A stretch of 64,000 bases of DNA from Rhizobiales bacterium 63-22. Lineage in GTDB: Bacteria; Pseudomonadota; Alphaproteobacteria; Rhizobiales; Rhizobiaceae. The stretch spans positions 57,134-121,133 of the forward strand of contig MKVZ01000016.1 in the NCBI GenBank assembly GCA_001898995.1. Direction: 5' to 3'. Shown here one piece after another: positions 33,853 to 42,176 of this stretch (the first letter of the stretch is position 1; each line of letters begins with the position of its first letter). Under the pieces are notes generated by a model. The model did no database searches, was not told the origin of the DNA, and worked only from the letters and a program-made list of their open reading frames with translations. Made by a program: the position numbers and the translations under genes.

Positions 33853-36800
33853 ATGAGTATGGAAATGGATCACGGTACAAATCATGCCGGGCTCGCCACT
33901 GTTGCGGTGACGGAAGAAAGCGATGACCCGCGCGCCGGCGCAGAGGGTGGGTCTGGGCGCCGTCAGGTGCTGATCGGCGCGGACTTTCCGTATCCCGGCC
34001 AGCCGGGCGAACGGCTCGATCTCTTCTTCGAGGAACTGGCTGACAGATATGCCGCCTCGGTCGCCGTCGTTTCCGACGGGCGCGAGTGGACCTATCGCGA
34101 ACTGGACGATCAGGCCAACCGGTTCGCGCGGCTCCTGATCGCGCGGGGCGTCAGGCCGGGCGATCGCATCGGCCTTCTGCTCGACCGTTCCGCCGACACG
34201 TATATAACGCTTCTCGCCGTGATGAAGGCGGGCGCGGCCTATGTGCCGCTCGCCACCGCCTTCCCGGAAGACCGCATGTCGCTCATCATCGAGGATGCCG
34301 GCGTGAAGCTGGTCATCTCGCTCGCCGCCTATGCGGAGCGTGTGGCGCGCATGCCGGTGCCGCATGTGCTGATCGACACATGCGCGGGCGAGATTGCACA
34401 GCAATCCGCCACGCGGCTCGACATCGCCGCGCGCAAGGCCAACCCGGACGAAATCTGCTACATCCTCTATACGTCCGGCACCACCGGGCGGCCCAAGGGC
34501 GTGGCCATTCGCCATCAGAGCTTCTGCAATTTCCTGCGTGTGGCGGCGGTCTCCTACGGCTACCGTCCCGACGACCGCGTCTATCACGGCATGACCATCG
34601 CCTTCGATTTCTCGGCGGAGGAATACTGGGTGCCGTTTGCCGCCGGTGCGACCGTCGTGCCCGCACCCGGCCCCATGACGCTGGTGGGCGAGGAACTGGC
34701 CGACTTCCTGCGCGCGCACGATATCAACTGCATGGCCTGCAGTCCGACGCTTCTCTCCTCCATCGAGAGCGACGTGCCGAGGCTGCGCCTGCTCATGGTG
34801 GGCGGCGAAGCCTGCCCGCTCAACCTCGTGGCGCGCTGGACCAAGCCCGGACGCCTTCTGCTCAACACCTATGGCCCGACCGAGGCCACCGTCACCGCGA
34901 CCATGGGCGTGCTGACGCCGGACAAGCCGGTAACCATCGGTGCGCCGCTGCCCACCTATTCCATCGTCATCATCGACCCGGAGCAGCCCAAGCTGACCGA
35001 TCCCGACGATATGGGCGAGATCGGCATCGCCGGGATCGGTCTTGCCGTCGGCTATCTCAACCGGCCGGACCTGACCGACCAGAAATTCATTCACGATTTC
35101 ATCGGTCTGCCCAACAATCCTTCTGCGCGCATCTACCGTACCGGCGATCTGGGGCGCATCAACGCGCAGGGCGAGATCGAATATCACGGCCGCATCGACA
35201 CGCAGGTGAAGATTCGCGGCTACCGCATCGAACTGGGCGAGATCGAGGCCGTGCTGCTCGATCAGCCGGGTGTGGCGCAGGCCGCCGTCACCACATGGGA
35301 GATCGAGCCGGGCCGCACCGAACTGGTCGCCTACTATGCGCCGAAATCCGGCGTGCCGCCGATCGCCCGTGCCGATATCGCGCGCGAGCTGAAGCGCCGC
35401 CTGCCGTCCTACATGGTACCGTCCTATCTGGAGGAACTCGACGCCATTCCGATGACGGTCTCCAACAAGGCGGACCTCCGGCGTCTGCCGAAGCCGACCC
35501 ATGTGCGCCTGTCGGCGGAAAGCATCATGGTGCCGCCCTCCAACGACGACGAACGCTTCATGGCCGACGCGCTGGCCGAGGTGCTCAATCTGGACGAGGT
35601 TTCGGTTCAGGATCACTTCTTCGACGATCTGGGCGCCAATTCGCTGCTGATGGCGCGTTTCTGCGCGCGGGTGCGTACCGCACAAGGCTGGGAAACCGCC
35701 TCGATGCGCGATATCTACCTGCACCCGACCATCGCCAGTCTGGCGCAGTATCTGCACCGTCCGCAGAACGAGACGGCAGTCCCCGTCGAGCAGAGCCTTA
35801 CCCATAAGGCATCCGGCTTCGCCTACTGGACCTGCGGCGTGGCGCAACTCGCCTTCTATGCGGTCTATGCCTATGTGGCGCTTCTGTTCTTCGACAAGGG
35901 GCTGGACTGGGTTTATGACACGCTCGACGATCCGGTGCAGCTTTACGTCCGATGCGTGGTCTTGGCGGGGGCGAGCTTCTTCGGCATGACCGGTTTCGCC
36001 ATCGTGGCGAAGTGGGTGCTGATCGGCCGCTGGAAGAAGGAAAGCTTCCCGATCTGGGGCTTGCGCTATTACCGTTTCTGGGTGGTGCAGACGCTGATCC
36101 GCACCGCGCCGGTGGTGCTGTTCCGCGGCAATCCGCTCTACAGCCTCTATCTGCGCCTGCTGGGCGCGCGGCTCGGCCGCAATACCGCCATCGAGTGCCG
36201 CGCTATTCCGGTTTGCACGGACCTCATCTCCATCGGCGAGAACACGGTCCTGCGCCGCGAATCCAATATTTTCGGCTATCGCGCCGAAAGCGGCTATATT
36301 CATACCGGTCCCGTCACCATCGGCGACGACGCTTTCGTCGGCGTCGGCTCGACCATCGATATCGATACGCACATCGGCAACGGCGCGCAGCTTGGCCATG
36401 CCTCGTCGCTGCAACGCGGCCAGAGCATCCCGGACGGGGAGCACTGGCACGGGTCGCCGGCCGGACCGACCGACGCCGATTACTGCAAGGTGCGCAATAT
36501 CACCCTGTCCAAGACACGCCGCATCACCTACGAGATATTCCAGCTTGTCGGGCTTTTCCTCTTGGTCACGCCGTTCCCGTTCCTGTTCCACAGCTACTGG
36601 CAGAATGTCAGCGACAACTATCAGGAGACGATCGGCATCGTCGCCATCGGCACCACCGTCACGCTGTTCGGCTTCCTTGCCGTCTCGCTGCTGGCGGCGA
36701 CCGTCGTGCCGCGTCTGGTGAGCATCTTCCTCAAGCCGAACCGCACCTACACGCTCTACGGCTTCCATTACTGGCTTCAGTCCATGGTGGAGCTTTTCAG

Positions 36801-38034
36801 CAATTCACGCGTGCTGAACCTTCTGTTCGGGGACAGCTCGGCCATCGTGCCCTACATGCGCGCCATCGGCTGGGATCTGAACCATGTGATCCAGACCGGT
36901 TCCAATTTCGGCACCAACCAGCAGCACGAAAACCCGCTTCTGTGCGAGATCGGCAGCCAGACCATGGTGTCGGACGGCCTGTTCATGATCAACATGCACA
37001 AGTCCGCCGCCACCTTCCGGCTCGAACATACGCGCGTCGGCGAGCGCAATTATTTCGGCAACAACATCTTCTATCCGCCGGACGGGCGCACAGGCGACAA
37101 CGTCCTGCTGGCCACCAAGGTGATGGTGCCCATCGACGGCCCGGTGCGCGAGAATGTCGGCCTGCTCGGCTCGCCATGCTTCGAGATTCCGCGCATGGTC
37201 AACCGCGACAAGGAGCTGATCGCCAATATCGACGAGGCCGATCGCCTGCGCCGGCTGCGGCGCAAGAACTTCCACAATCTGCGCACCGGGCTGATGTTCC
37301 TCGCCTCGCAATGGCTGATGCTGTTCGTGACGCTGGCGATCTGGGACCGCGCGCTGAACTATTACGACGAATATGCGCACAAGGCGCTGTTCGTCGCGGT
37401 GATGCTTACCGCCGGCCTCGCGCTTCCGTTCTATATCTTCATCGAACGCTTTTCGCTTGGCTTCCGCAAGCTCAAGCCGCGTATGACGACCATCTATGAC
37501 GAGGCTTTCTGGCGGCATGAGCGGCATTGGAAACTGTCGGATTCGCCGATCACGCAGGTTTTCGCCGGTACGCCGTTCCGTCCGATCATCCTGCGCTGCC
37601 TCGGCACCAAGGTCGGCAAACGCGTCTATGACGGCGGCGCCAACCTCACCGAACGCTCGCTGGTCGAGATCGGCGACGACGTGACGCTCAACGAGGGCTG
37701 CGTTATCCAGCCGCATTCGCTGGAGGAGGGGGCGTTCAAGTCCGATTTCATCCGCATCGGCGACGGCTGCACGCTCGGACCCTCCGCCTTCGTGCATTAC
37801 GGCGTCGTCATGGGCGACGGTTCCATTGTCGACACGGATTCCTTCGTTATGAAGGGCGAGGTGCTTGAGCCCTGTTCCGTGTGGCGCGGCAATCCGGCCA
37901 AGCTCAACCGTTTCGTTGTCCCGGTGGCGGCTGACGGCACCGTTCTGGCCGAGGTAAAGCATGGGGGCACTGCGCGCTTGCCGCTTCGGGAAAAGCAGCC
38001 GGGGAAAAAGCGGCCAGGGAAAAAAGCAGCATGA
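33853..38034 (+). CDS. Pls/PosA-type nonribosomal peptide synthetase (A-T-6TM with three LbH-like domains)
   Basis: 1393 residues. Adenylation domain (about 35-560): YTSGTTGRPKG at 206-216, NTYGPTEA, YRTGDLGR, RIRGYRIELGEIE-like core, and Lys539 in SNKADL. Thiolation domain: Ser597 in DDLGANSLLM. The rest has six hydrophobic segments (about 656-680, 700-725, 893-914, 928-958, 1143-1164, 1178-1200). They separate three soluble blocks with left-handed hexapeptide features (for example VTIGDDAFVGVGSTIDIDTH). This is the architecture of epsilon-poly-lysine synthetase and relatives, which lack classical condensation and thioesterase domains. The ATG at 33853 follows TTTAGGT. A basic tail (GKKRPGKKAA) ends the protein. 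Product unknown; my by-eye code favours a basic amino acid. Confidence 0.92.
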   Translation: MSMEMDHGTNHAGLATVAVTEESDDPRAGAEGGSGRRQVLIGADFPYPGQPGERLDLFFEELADRYAASVAVVSDGREWTYRELDDQANRFARLLIARGVRPGDRIGLLLDRSADTYITLLAVMKAGAAYVPLATAFPEDRMSLIIEDAGVKLVISLAAYAERVARMPVPHVLIDTCAGEIAQQSATRLDIAARKANPDEICYILYTSGTTGRPKGVAIRHQSFCNFLRVAAVSYGYRPDDRVYHGMTIAFDFSAEEYWVPFAAGATVVPAPGPMTLVGEELADFLRAHDINCMACSPTLLSSIESDVPRLRLLMVGGEACPLNLVARWTKPGRLLLNTYGPTEATVTATMGVLTPDKPVTIGAPLPTYSIVIIDPEQPKLTDPDDMGEIGIAGIGLAVGYLNRPDLTDQKFIHDFIGLPNNPSARIYRTGDLGRINAQGEIEYHGRIDTQVKIRGYRIELGEIEAVLLDQPGVAQAAVTTWEIEPGRTELVAYYAPKSGVPPIARADIARELKRRLPSYMVPSYLEELDAIPMTVSNKADLRRLPKPTHVRLSAESIMVPPSNDDERFMADALAEVLNLDEVSVQDHFFDDLGANSLLMARFCARVRTAQGWETASMRDIYLHPTIASLAQYLHRPQNETAVPVEQSLTHKASGFAYWTCGVAQLAFYAVYAYVALLFFDKGLDWVYDTLDDPVQLYVRCVVLAGASFFGMTGFAIVAKWVLIGRWKKESFPIWGLRYYRFWVVQTLIRTAPVVLFRGNPLYSLYLRLLGARLGRNTAIECRAIPVCTDLISIGENTVLRRESNIFGYRAESGYIHTGPVTIGDDAFVGVGSTIDIDTHIGNGAQLGHASSLQRGQSIPDGEHWHGSPAGPTDADYCKVRNITLSKTRRITYEIFQLVGLFLLVTPFPFLFHSYWQNVSDNYQETIGIVAIGTTVTLFGFLAVSLLAATVVPRLVSIFLKPNRTYTLYGFHYWLQSMVELFSNSRVLNLLFGDSSAIVPYMRAIGWDLNHVIQTGSNFGTNQQHENPLLCEIGSQTMVSDGLFMINMHKSAATFRLEHTRVGERNYFGNNIFYPPDGRTGDNVLLATKVMVPIDGPVRENVGLLGSPCFEIPRMVNRDKELIANIDEADRLRRLRRKNFHNLRTGLMFLASQWLMLFVTLAIWDRALNYYDEYAHKALFVAVMLTAGLALPFYIFIERFSLGFRKLKPRMTTIYDEAFWRHERHWKLSDSPITQVFAGTPFRPIILRCLGTKVGKRVYDGGANLTERSLVEIGDDVTLNEGCVIQPHSLEEGAFKSDFIRIGDGCTLGPSAFVHYGVVMGDGSIVDTDSFVMKGEVLEPCSVWRGNPAKLNRFVVPVAADGTVLAEVKHGGTARLPLREKQPGKKRPGKKAA

Positions 38035-38486
38035 CCGGTGACGCGGAAATCCGCCTCGTTCCCGTGACGGCGGATTGGCGTGCGCGGGTCGCGGGGCTGA
38101 AACTCGCGCCGGGACAGGAAAATCTGGTGGCGAGCAATGCGGAGTCGCTGGAGGAGGCCGACGAGGACGAGGATGCCCGACCACGCGCCATTCTGGCCGG
38201 CGGCGAACTGGTCGGATTCCTGATGTACGACGCGGAGAGCGACGACGGCACCGCCCAGCTTTACCGCTTCATGATCGAGAGCGATCATCAGGGACGCGGC
38301 TATGGCAAGGCGGCGCTCCGGGCCGTGCTGGATGAAATCCGTGCGCTGGGCCATATCCGGCGCGTGCTGATCTGCTACGAGCCGGAAAACGAGGGCGCGC
38401 GGCAACTCTATGCCAAGGCCGGTTTCATCGAGGACGGGCTGGATGAGGATGGCGAGATGATCGCGCATCTCGATCTGCATGGCTGA
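38031..38486 (+). CDS. GNAT N-acetyltransferase coupled to the NRPS
   Basis: 151 residues of the GNAT superfamily. The acetyl-CoA pyrophosphate loop is DHQGRGYGKAALRAV, and the C-terminal ARQLYAKAGFIEDG is the usual motif B. General similarity is to spermidine/polyamine-type acetyltransferases (BltD/PaiA-like). Its ATG overlaps the NRPS stop (ATGA), so it is made in step with the synthetase. Acetylating the amine of the product or monomer, either as tailoring or self-protection, is the obvious inference. Confidence 0.88.
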   Translation: MTGDAEIRLVPVTADWRARVAGLKLAPGQENLVASNAESLEEADEDEDARPRAILAGGELVGFLMYDAESDDGTAQLYRFMIESDHQGRGYGKAALRAVLDEIRALGHIRRVLICYEPENEGARQLYAKAGFIEDGLDEDGEMIAHLDLHG

Positions 38487-39141
38487 ACCCGGATCTGGAT
38501 CCCAGGCGGCGGAAAGGGCGCTGAAGGATGCCATGCGCGCCGTCGCTCCGGCAGGTATTTCGACATGCTGCCGGTGGATCGGCGAGGGGGACGAAGCGCT
38601 GCTCCTGCCCCTCGAAAGTAAAACCGTTTCCGCGCGCAACGCCTCGCGCCGGCGCATGAGCGGTGCGGCACGGCACGCCGCGCGCATCCTGCTCGCCGAA
38701 CGCGGCCTGGTCGACGTTTCGATCCCGCGCGCGCCGTCCGGCGAACCGCTCTGGCCTGCCGGCATCGCCGGCTCGCTGGCACATGATGACGAAATGGCCG
38801 TGGCGGCGATCGGATCCGCGGCGGAGTTTTCCGCTATCGGCATCGATGTGGAGCCTTCGGTGCCGCTTCCGGCGGATATTTCCACCCTCGTCCGCCACAA
38901 AGACGACCGGCCCGGCATGTGGGACGGGTACCCGCTTGGCGTGCGTCTCCTGTTCAGCGCCAAGGAGGCGGTTTACAAGGCGGTTTTCCCCGTCGACCAT
39001 GTCATTCTCGATTACGGCGAGATTGCCGTCGATCTCGAAAACGGGCAGGCGCGGACGGTGACAGGGCGCATTGTCCGCCTTGCCTTTTGCGTGACGCCGC
39101 GTGTAGTGGCGATAGCTTTCATTGCGCGTGAGGCGGGTTGA
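38479..39141 (+). CDS. 4'-Phosphopantetheinyl transferase (EntD/Sfp type)
   Basis: 220 residues. The metal-binding IGIDVEP (Asp123, Glu125) and the signature FSAKEAVYKA (Lys162, Glu163, Lys167) identify a PPTase of the EntD group. It would load the pantetheine arm onto Ser597 of the NRPS. It overlaps the GNAT gene by eight bases, completing a three-gene operon with the NRPS. It could also serve other carrier proteins in the cell. Confidence 0.93.
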   Translation: MAEPGSGSQAAERALKDAMRAVAPAGISTCCRWIGEGDEALLLPLESKTVSARNASRRRMSGAARHAARILLAERGLVDVSIPRAPSGEPLWPAGIAGSLAHDDEMAVAAIGSAAEFSAIGIDVEPSVPLPADISTLVRHKDDRPGMWDGYPLGVRLLFSAKEAVYKAVFPVDHVILDYGEIAVDLENGQARTVTGRIVRLAFCVTPRVVAIAFIAREAG

Positions 39142-39245
39142 ATAACGGCCTGTCACGCGCGTTGTTGCGGGAAATGTATTCAGTCGTAAAAATGTCCGAT
39201 TGAACGCGCTATTTTCCGCCCGATATTGCAGTTGAGGCTGTGAAA

Positions 39246-39902
39246 ATGCGGATTTTACTTGTTGAAGACGACAATATTTTAGGATTTTCTCTTTCAAAGG
39301 CTCTTGAGAAACATGCCTACGGCGTGGACTGGGTGCAGGACGGCGAGGCCGCGCTGGCGGCGCTCGAAACGCTGAGGTTCAGCCTCATCGTGCTGGATGT
39401 GAACCTCCCCACGATCAGCGGCATCGAGGTGCTGCGCCGGATTCGCCAGTCGGGTGACCATGTGCCCGTTCTCCTGCTCACAGCGCGCGACCTGCCGCAG
39501 CAGCGCGTCGAGGGGCTGGACAGCGGCGCGGACGACTACATGGTCAAGCCGTTCGATCTGGACGAGCTGCTGGCGCGCCTGCGCGCCCTCCTGCGCCGGC
39601 GCGAAGGACGCACCGAAAGCATCCTGAAATGCGGCGGCATAGAACTGGACCCCGCCGCCATGGTGGTGCGCGGGGGCCACGGGCCCATTCCCATGACCGC
39701 GCGGGAATTCCAGTTGTTGAAGCTCCTGATGGAGCGGGCCGGCAAATACGTCACCAAACGTGACATGGAATATGCGCTCTACAGCGCCGAAAATTCCATC
39801 GAGAGCAACACGACAGAAGTCATCGTCTACAATCTGCGCAAGAAACTGGGCGCAGATTTCATCACTTCCATGCGCGGCGTCGGCTACATGGTCGAGCGAT
39901 GA
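39246..39902 (+). CDS. OmpR-family response regulator
   Basis: 218 residues. Receiver domain (1-115) with acidic pocket EDD, phosphoacceptor Asp51 (VLDVNLP) and VKPFD lysine. A winged-helix DNA-binding domain follows (LLKLLMERAGKYVTKRDM and VIVYNLRKKLG). Closest in style to the TctD/QseB/PmrA group. ATG 39246 is used because GAGG lies eight bases upstream; GTG 39240 is too close to it. It overlaps the kinase gene by four bases and sits 104 bases after the PPTase gene. The 11-bp repeats at 41342-41385 are a fitting target. Confidence 0.94.
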   Translation: MRILLVEDDNILGFSLSKALEKHAYGVDWVQDGEAALAALETLRFSLIVLDVNLPTISGIEVLRRIRQSGDHVPVLLLTARDLPQQRVEGLDSGADDYMVKPFDLDELLARLRALLRRREGRTESILKCGGIELDPAAMVVRGGHGPIPMTAREFQLLKLLMERAGKYVTKRDMEYALYSAENSIESNTTEVIVYNLRKKLGADFITSMRGVGYMVER

Positions 39903-41329
39903 GAAAGCCGACCCTGACATGGAGCCTGTTCATCCGTGTCGCGCCGACGATCCTCGTCACGGTACTCGCCATCGGCTGGCTGGCGTTCCGCAGCGCCACG
40001 CAGGAAATTCACTATGTCTACGACGCACGGATGATCGACGATGCGAACACCCTGTGGAACCTTCTGCAAAAGCCGCTGCTGAAATACGATTTCGTTCCGC
40101 CGCGCCGCTTCAGAGATCTCGATTTGACTATGGGAAACCAGCTTTCCCTCAACGACTACGCCGACGATTATGCCGATGCGGAGATGTTCCGCGTCTGGAA
40201 GAACGGTGCCGTCGCCATCTATTCCTCGACCGCCTTCAACCTGCAACAACCCCTGTCGCGGCCGGGGTTTTCGACGCTGACCTATGACGGCGAGCGCTGG
40301 CGGGTCTATACACTGCACATTTCGGGTCAGCCGATCGTCATAGAGGTCGGTGAGAAGATTGCGCTGCGCGAGACATTGGTGTCGACCATCCTGCTCAATC
40401 TGGTGCTTCCTCTTCTCATTCTCATTCCGCTGATCGGGGTTCTGATGTGGTTCGGCATTCGCCGGGGCCTGCGCACCATTTATGGGCTGGTGGACCAGAT
40501 TCGCAGCCGTTCGCCGGATGATCTCTCCTTCATCCCGGCCGATGAGTTGCCGCGCGACCTTGCGCCGTTGGCGGCTTCGGTGAACCAGCTTCTGGGCAAG
40601 CTGGAACGCTCGCTGACCGCTGAGAGGCGGTTCGCCGACCATGCCGCGCACCAGCTTCGCACGCCCTATGCCGGGCTGAAGCTCCTGCTCCAGATGCTCC
40701 AGCAAACGGACGACGAGGCGGAGCGCAAGGAGATCGTTGCCGACCTCGTGCGCAGTAACGACAGGGCGCTGCGCCTGATCGAGCAATTGCTGCGGTCCGG
40801 GCGCGTGAGTCATCAGGAAATCCAGTCGAAGCGGCTCAATCTTTACGACATGGCAGCCTCGGTGCTCGCCGAACTCGGCCTCAGGGTGAGGGAGAAGCGG
40901 CTGGATGTGACGCTGGAGGGAACCGAGAAGGCATTCGTGAAAACGGACGGGCCGCTGCTGCGCCTGCTCATCGAGAATCTTGTCGAGAATGCGATCAAAT
41001 ACACGCCGGGAGGCGGCAAAATCCGTGTATCCGTTCGTGAATCGGGCGAGACGGACTGGCAACTGACGGTGTGCGACACCGGTCCCGGTATTCCGGCCGG
41101 GCAGCGCGAGGCGGTGTTCCAGCGCTTCTATCGCGCCAGCGGTTCGCCACAGACGGAGGGGGCGGGGTTGGGGCTGGCCATCGTCGCCGACATCGCCCAG
41201 CGCCTCTCGGCGGAGGTTTCGCTCGGCGTGCCCGATTGGGGCCGGGGCTTGCGGGTCGATGTGGTTCTCGCCCGCGCGCGGCGTAACGGTGAGAGGCTAC
41301 AATCCAGACGTGCAGACAAATTAATGTGA
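39899..41329 (+). CDS. Sensor histidine kinase
   Basis: 476 residues. Two membrane segments (about 9-29 and 160-185) flank a roughly 130-residue periplasmic domain of the kind called 2CSK_N in TctE/QseC-like kinases. A HAMP-like linker is followed by the H-box FADHAAHQLRTPYAGL with His251. The N-box is LIENLVENAIKYTP, and the G-boxes are VCDTGPGIP and GAGLGLAIV. The signal is unknown. The location between the two halves of the biosynthetic cluster suggests it senses the product or the envelope state the product addresses. Confidence 0.94.
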   Translation: MRKPTLTWSLFIRVAPTILVTVLAIGWLAFRSATQEIHYVYDARMIDDANTLWNLLQKPLLKYDFVPPRRFRDLDLTMGNQLSLNDYADDYADAEMFRVWKNGAVAIYSSTAFNLQQPLSRPGFSTLTYDGERWRVYTLHISGQPIVIEVGEKIALRETLVSTILLNLVLPLLILIPLIGVLMWFGIRRGLRTIYGLVDQIRSRSPDDLSFIPADELPRDLAPLAASVNQLLGKLERSLTAERRFADHAAHQLRTPYAGLKLLLQMLQQTDDEAERKEIVADLVRSNDRALRLIEQLLRSGRVSHQEIQSKRLNLYDMAASVLAELGLRVREKRLDVTLEGTEKAFVKTDGPLLRLLIENLVENAIKYTPGGGKIRVSVRESGETDWQLTVCDTGPGIPAGQREAVFQRFYRASGSPQTEGAGLGLAIVADIAQRLSAEVSLGVPDWGRGLRVDVVLARARRNGERLQSRRADKLM

Positions 41330-41341
41330 ATGCACAGGCTG

Positions 41342-41401
41342 TAGGATTTCAGTTTCGCGTCATTTTCGCGTCAGTATCGTTTCAGTTAGGCCTGCTAGAA
41401 G
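41342..41401 (+). promoter_or_regulatory. Four 11-bp direct repeats plus -10: response-regulator-type promoter
   Basis: Consecutive 11-mers at 41342, 41353, 41364 and 41375 read TAGGATTTCAG, TTTCGCGTCAT, TTTCGCGTCAG and TATCGTTTCAG. A TAGAAG box (41396-41401) stands about ten bases downstream where a -10 would be. Eleven-base direct repeats in place of a -35 are the classic OmpR/PhoB-family arrangement. The downstream operon starts at 41429. Confidence 0.65.
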
Positions 41402-41428
41402 CCTCGCGGATTTCATGAGGCATATAAT

Positions 41429-42091
41429 ATGCAGGTATATTGCGATTTCGACGGCACGATCTCACTTCAGGATGTGACGGACCACGTGCTGGAGCGGCTT
41501 GCCGGGCCGCAATGGGAAGAGATCGAGGCGCTGTGGGCCGCCGGCCGGATCGATTCCGGCACTTGCATGCGGCAGCAGGTGGCTCTGATCCGGGCGAGCC
41601 GCGAAGAACTCGACCGGGTGCTGGACACGGTGAAGATCGATTCGGGTTTCGCGAATTTCGCCGCCCTTTGCGCGGCGGAGCACATCCCGCTCACCATCGT
41701 CAGCGACGGTGTGGACTATTTCATCCGCCATGTTCTCAAGCGCCACGGTCTCGATTCCATTCCCGTCATCGCCAACCGGCTTCTCGTTTCCCAGGCGGCG
41801 GGCGAGACGGTCTACGCGCTTGCTTCGCCCTATGCCGACAGTGCCTGCCGCGCGGCTTCCGGTGTCTGCAAATGCAAGGTGGTGAAGGCATCCGGTCCGC
41901 GCATCTATGTCGGCGACGGCCGTTCGGATTTCTGCGTTTCCGACCAGCCGGAGATCGTCTTCGCCAAGTCGAAACTTGCAGCGTACTGCCGGCAGAGCGG
42001 CATTGCGTTTCTGCCCTATGACAGCTTCGGCGATGTGGCGCAAAGCCTGCGCAGCCTGCTTCCCGCCCTGCGGGCCGGGATCGCCGCCTGA
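41429..42091 (+). CDS. HAD-family phosphatase (MtnX/SerB-like, HAD-IB)
   Basis: 220 residues. Catalytic motif I is VYCDFDGTIS (Asp6, Asp8), motif II is LTIVSDGVDYF, and motif III/IV is YVGDGRSDFC. This matches the phosphoserine-phosphatase-like group that includes the 2-hydroxy-3-keto-5-methylthiopentenyl-1-phosphate phosphatase MtnX. No other methionine-salvage gene is near. In this cluster it more likely dephosphorylates an amino-acid-derived intermediate. It is the first gene after the repeat-containing promoter. Confidence 0.88.
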   Translation: MQVYCDFDGTISLQDVTDHVLERLAGPQWEEIEALWAAGRIDSGTCMRQQVALIRASREELDRVLDTVKIDSGFANFAALCAAEHIPLTIVSDGVDYFIRHVLKRHGLDSIPVIANRLLVSQAAGETVYALASPYADSACRAASGVCKCKVVKASGPRIYVGDGRSDFCVSDQPEIVFAKSKLAAYCRQSGIAFLPYDSFGDVAQSLRSLLPALRAGIAA

Positions 42092-42176
42092 ACCACCATT
42101 CCGAACCAGACAAATCCGATTCTTTGGCGCGCGACTTCCCTCCGTTGCGGTGCCGTTACCCTGAAAGGGCATATCC

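Noticed and set aside
33850..36768. A 972-codon minus-strand open frame under the NRPS gene
   Set aside because: Shadow of the NRPS coding sequence with His/Arg/Gly-rich composition and no motif.
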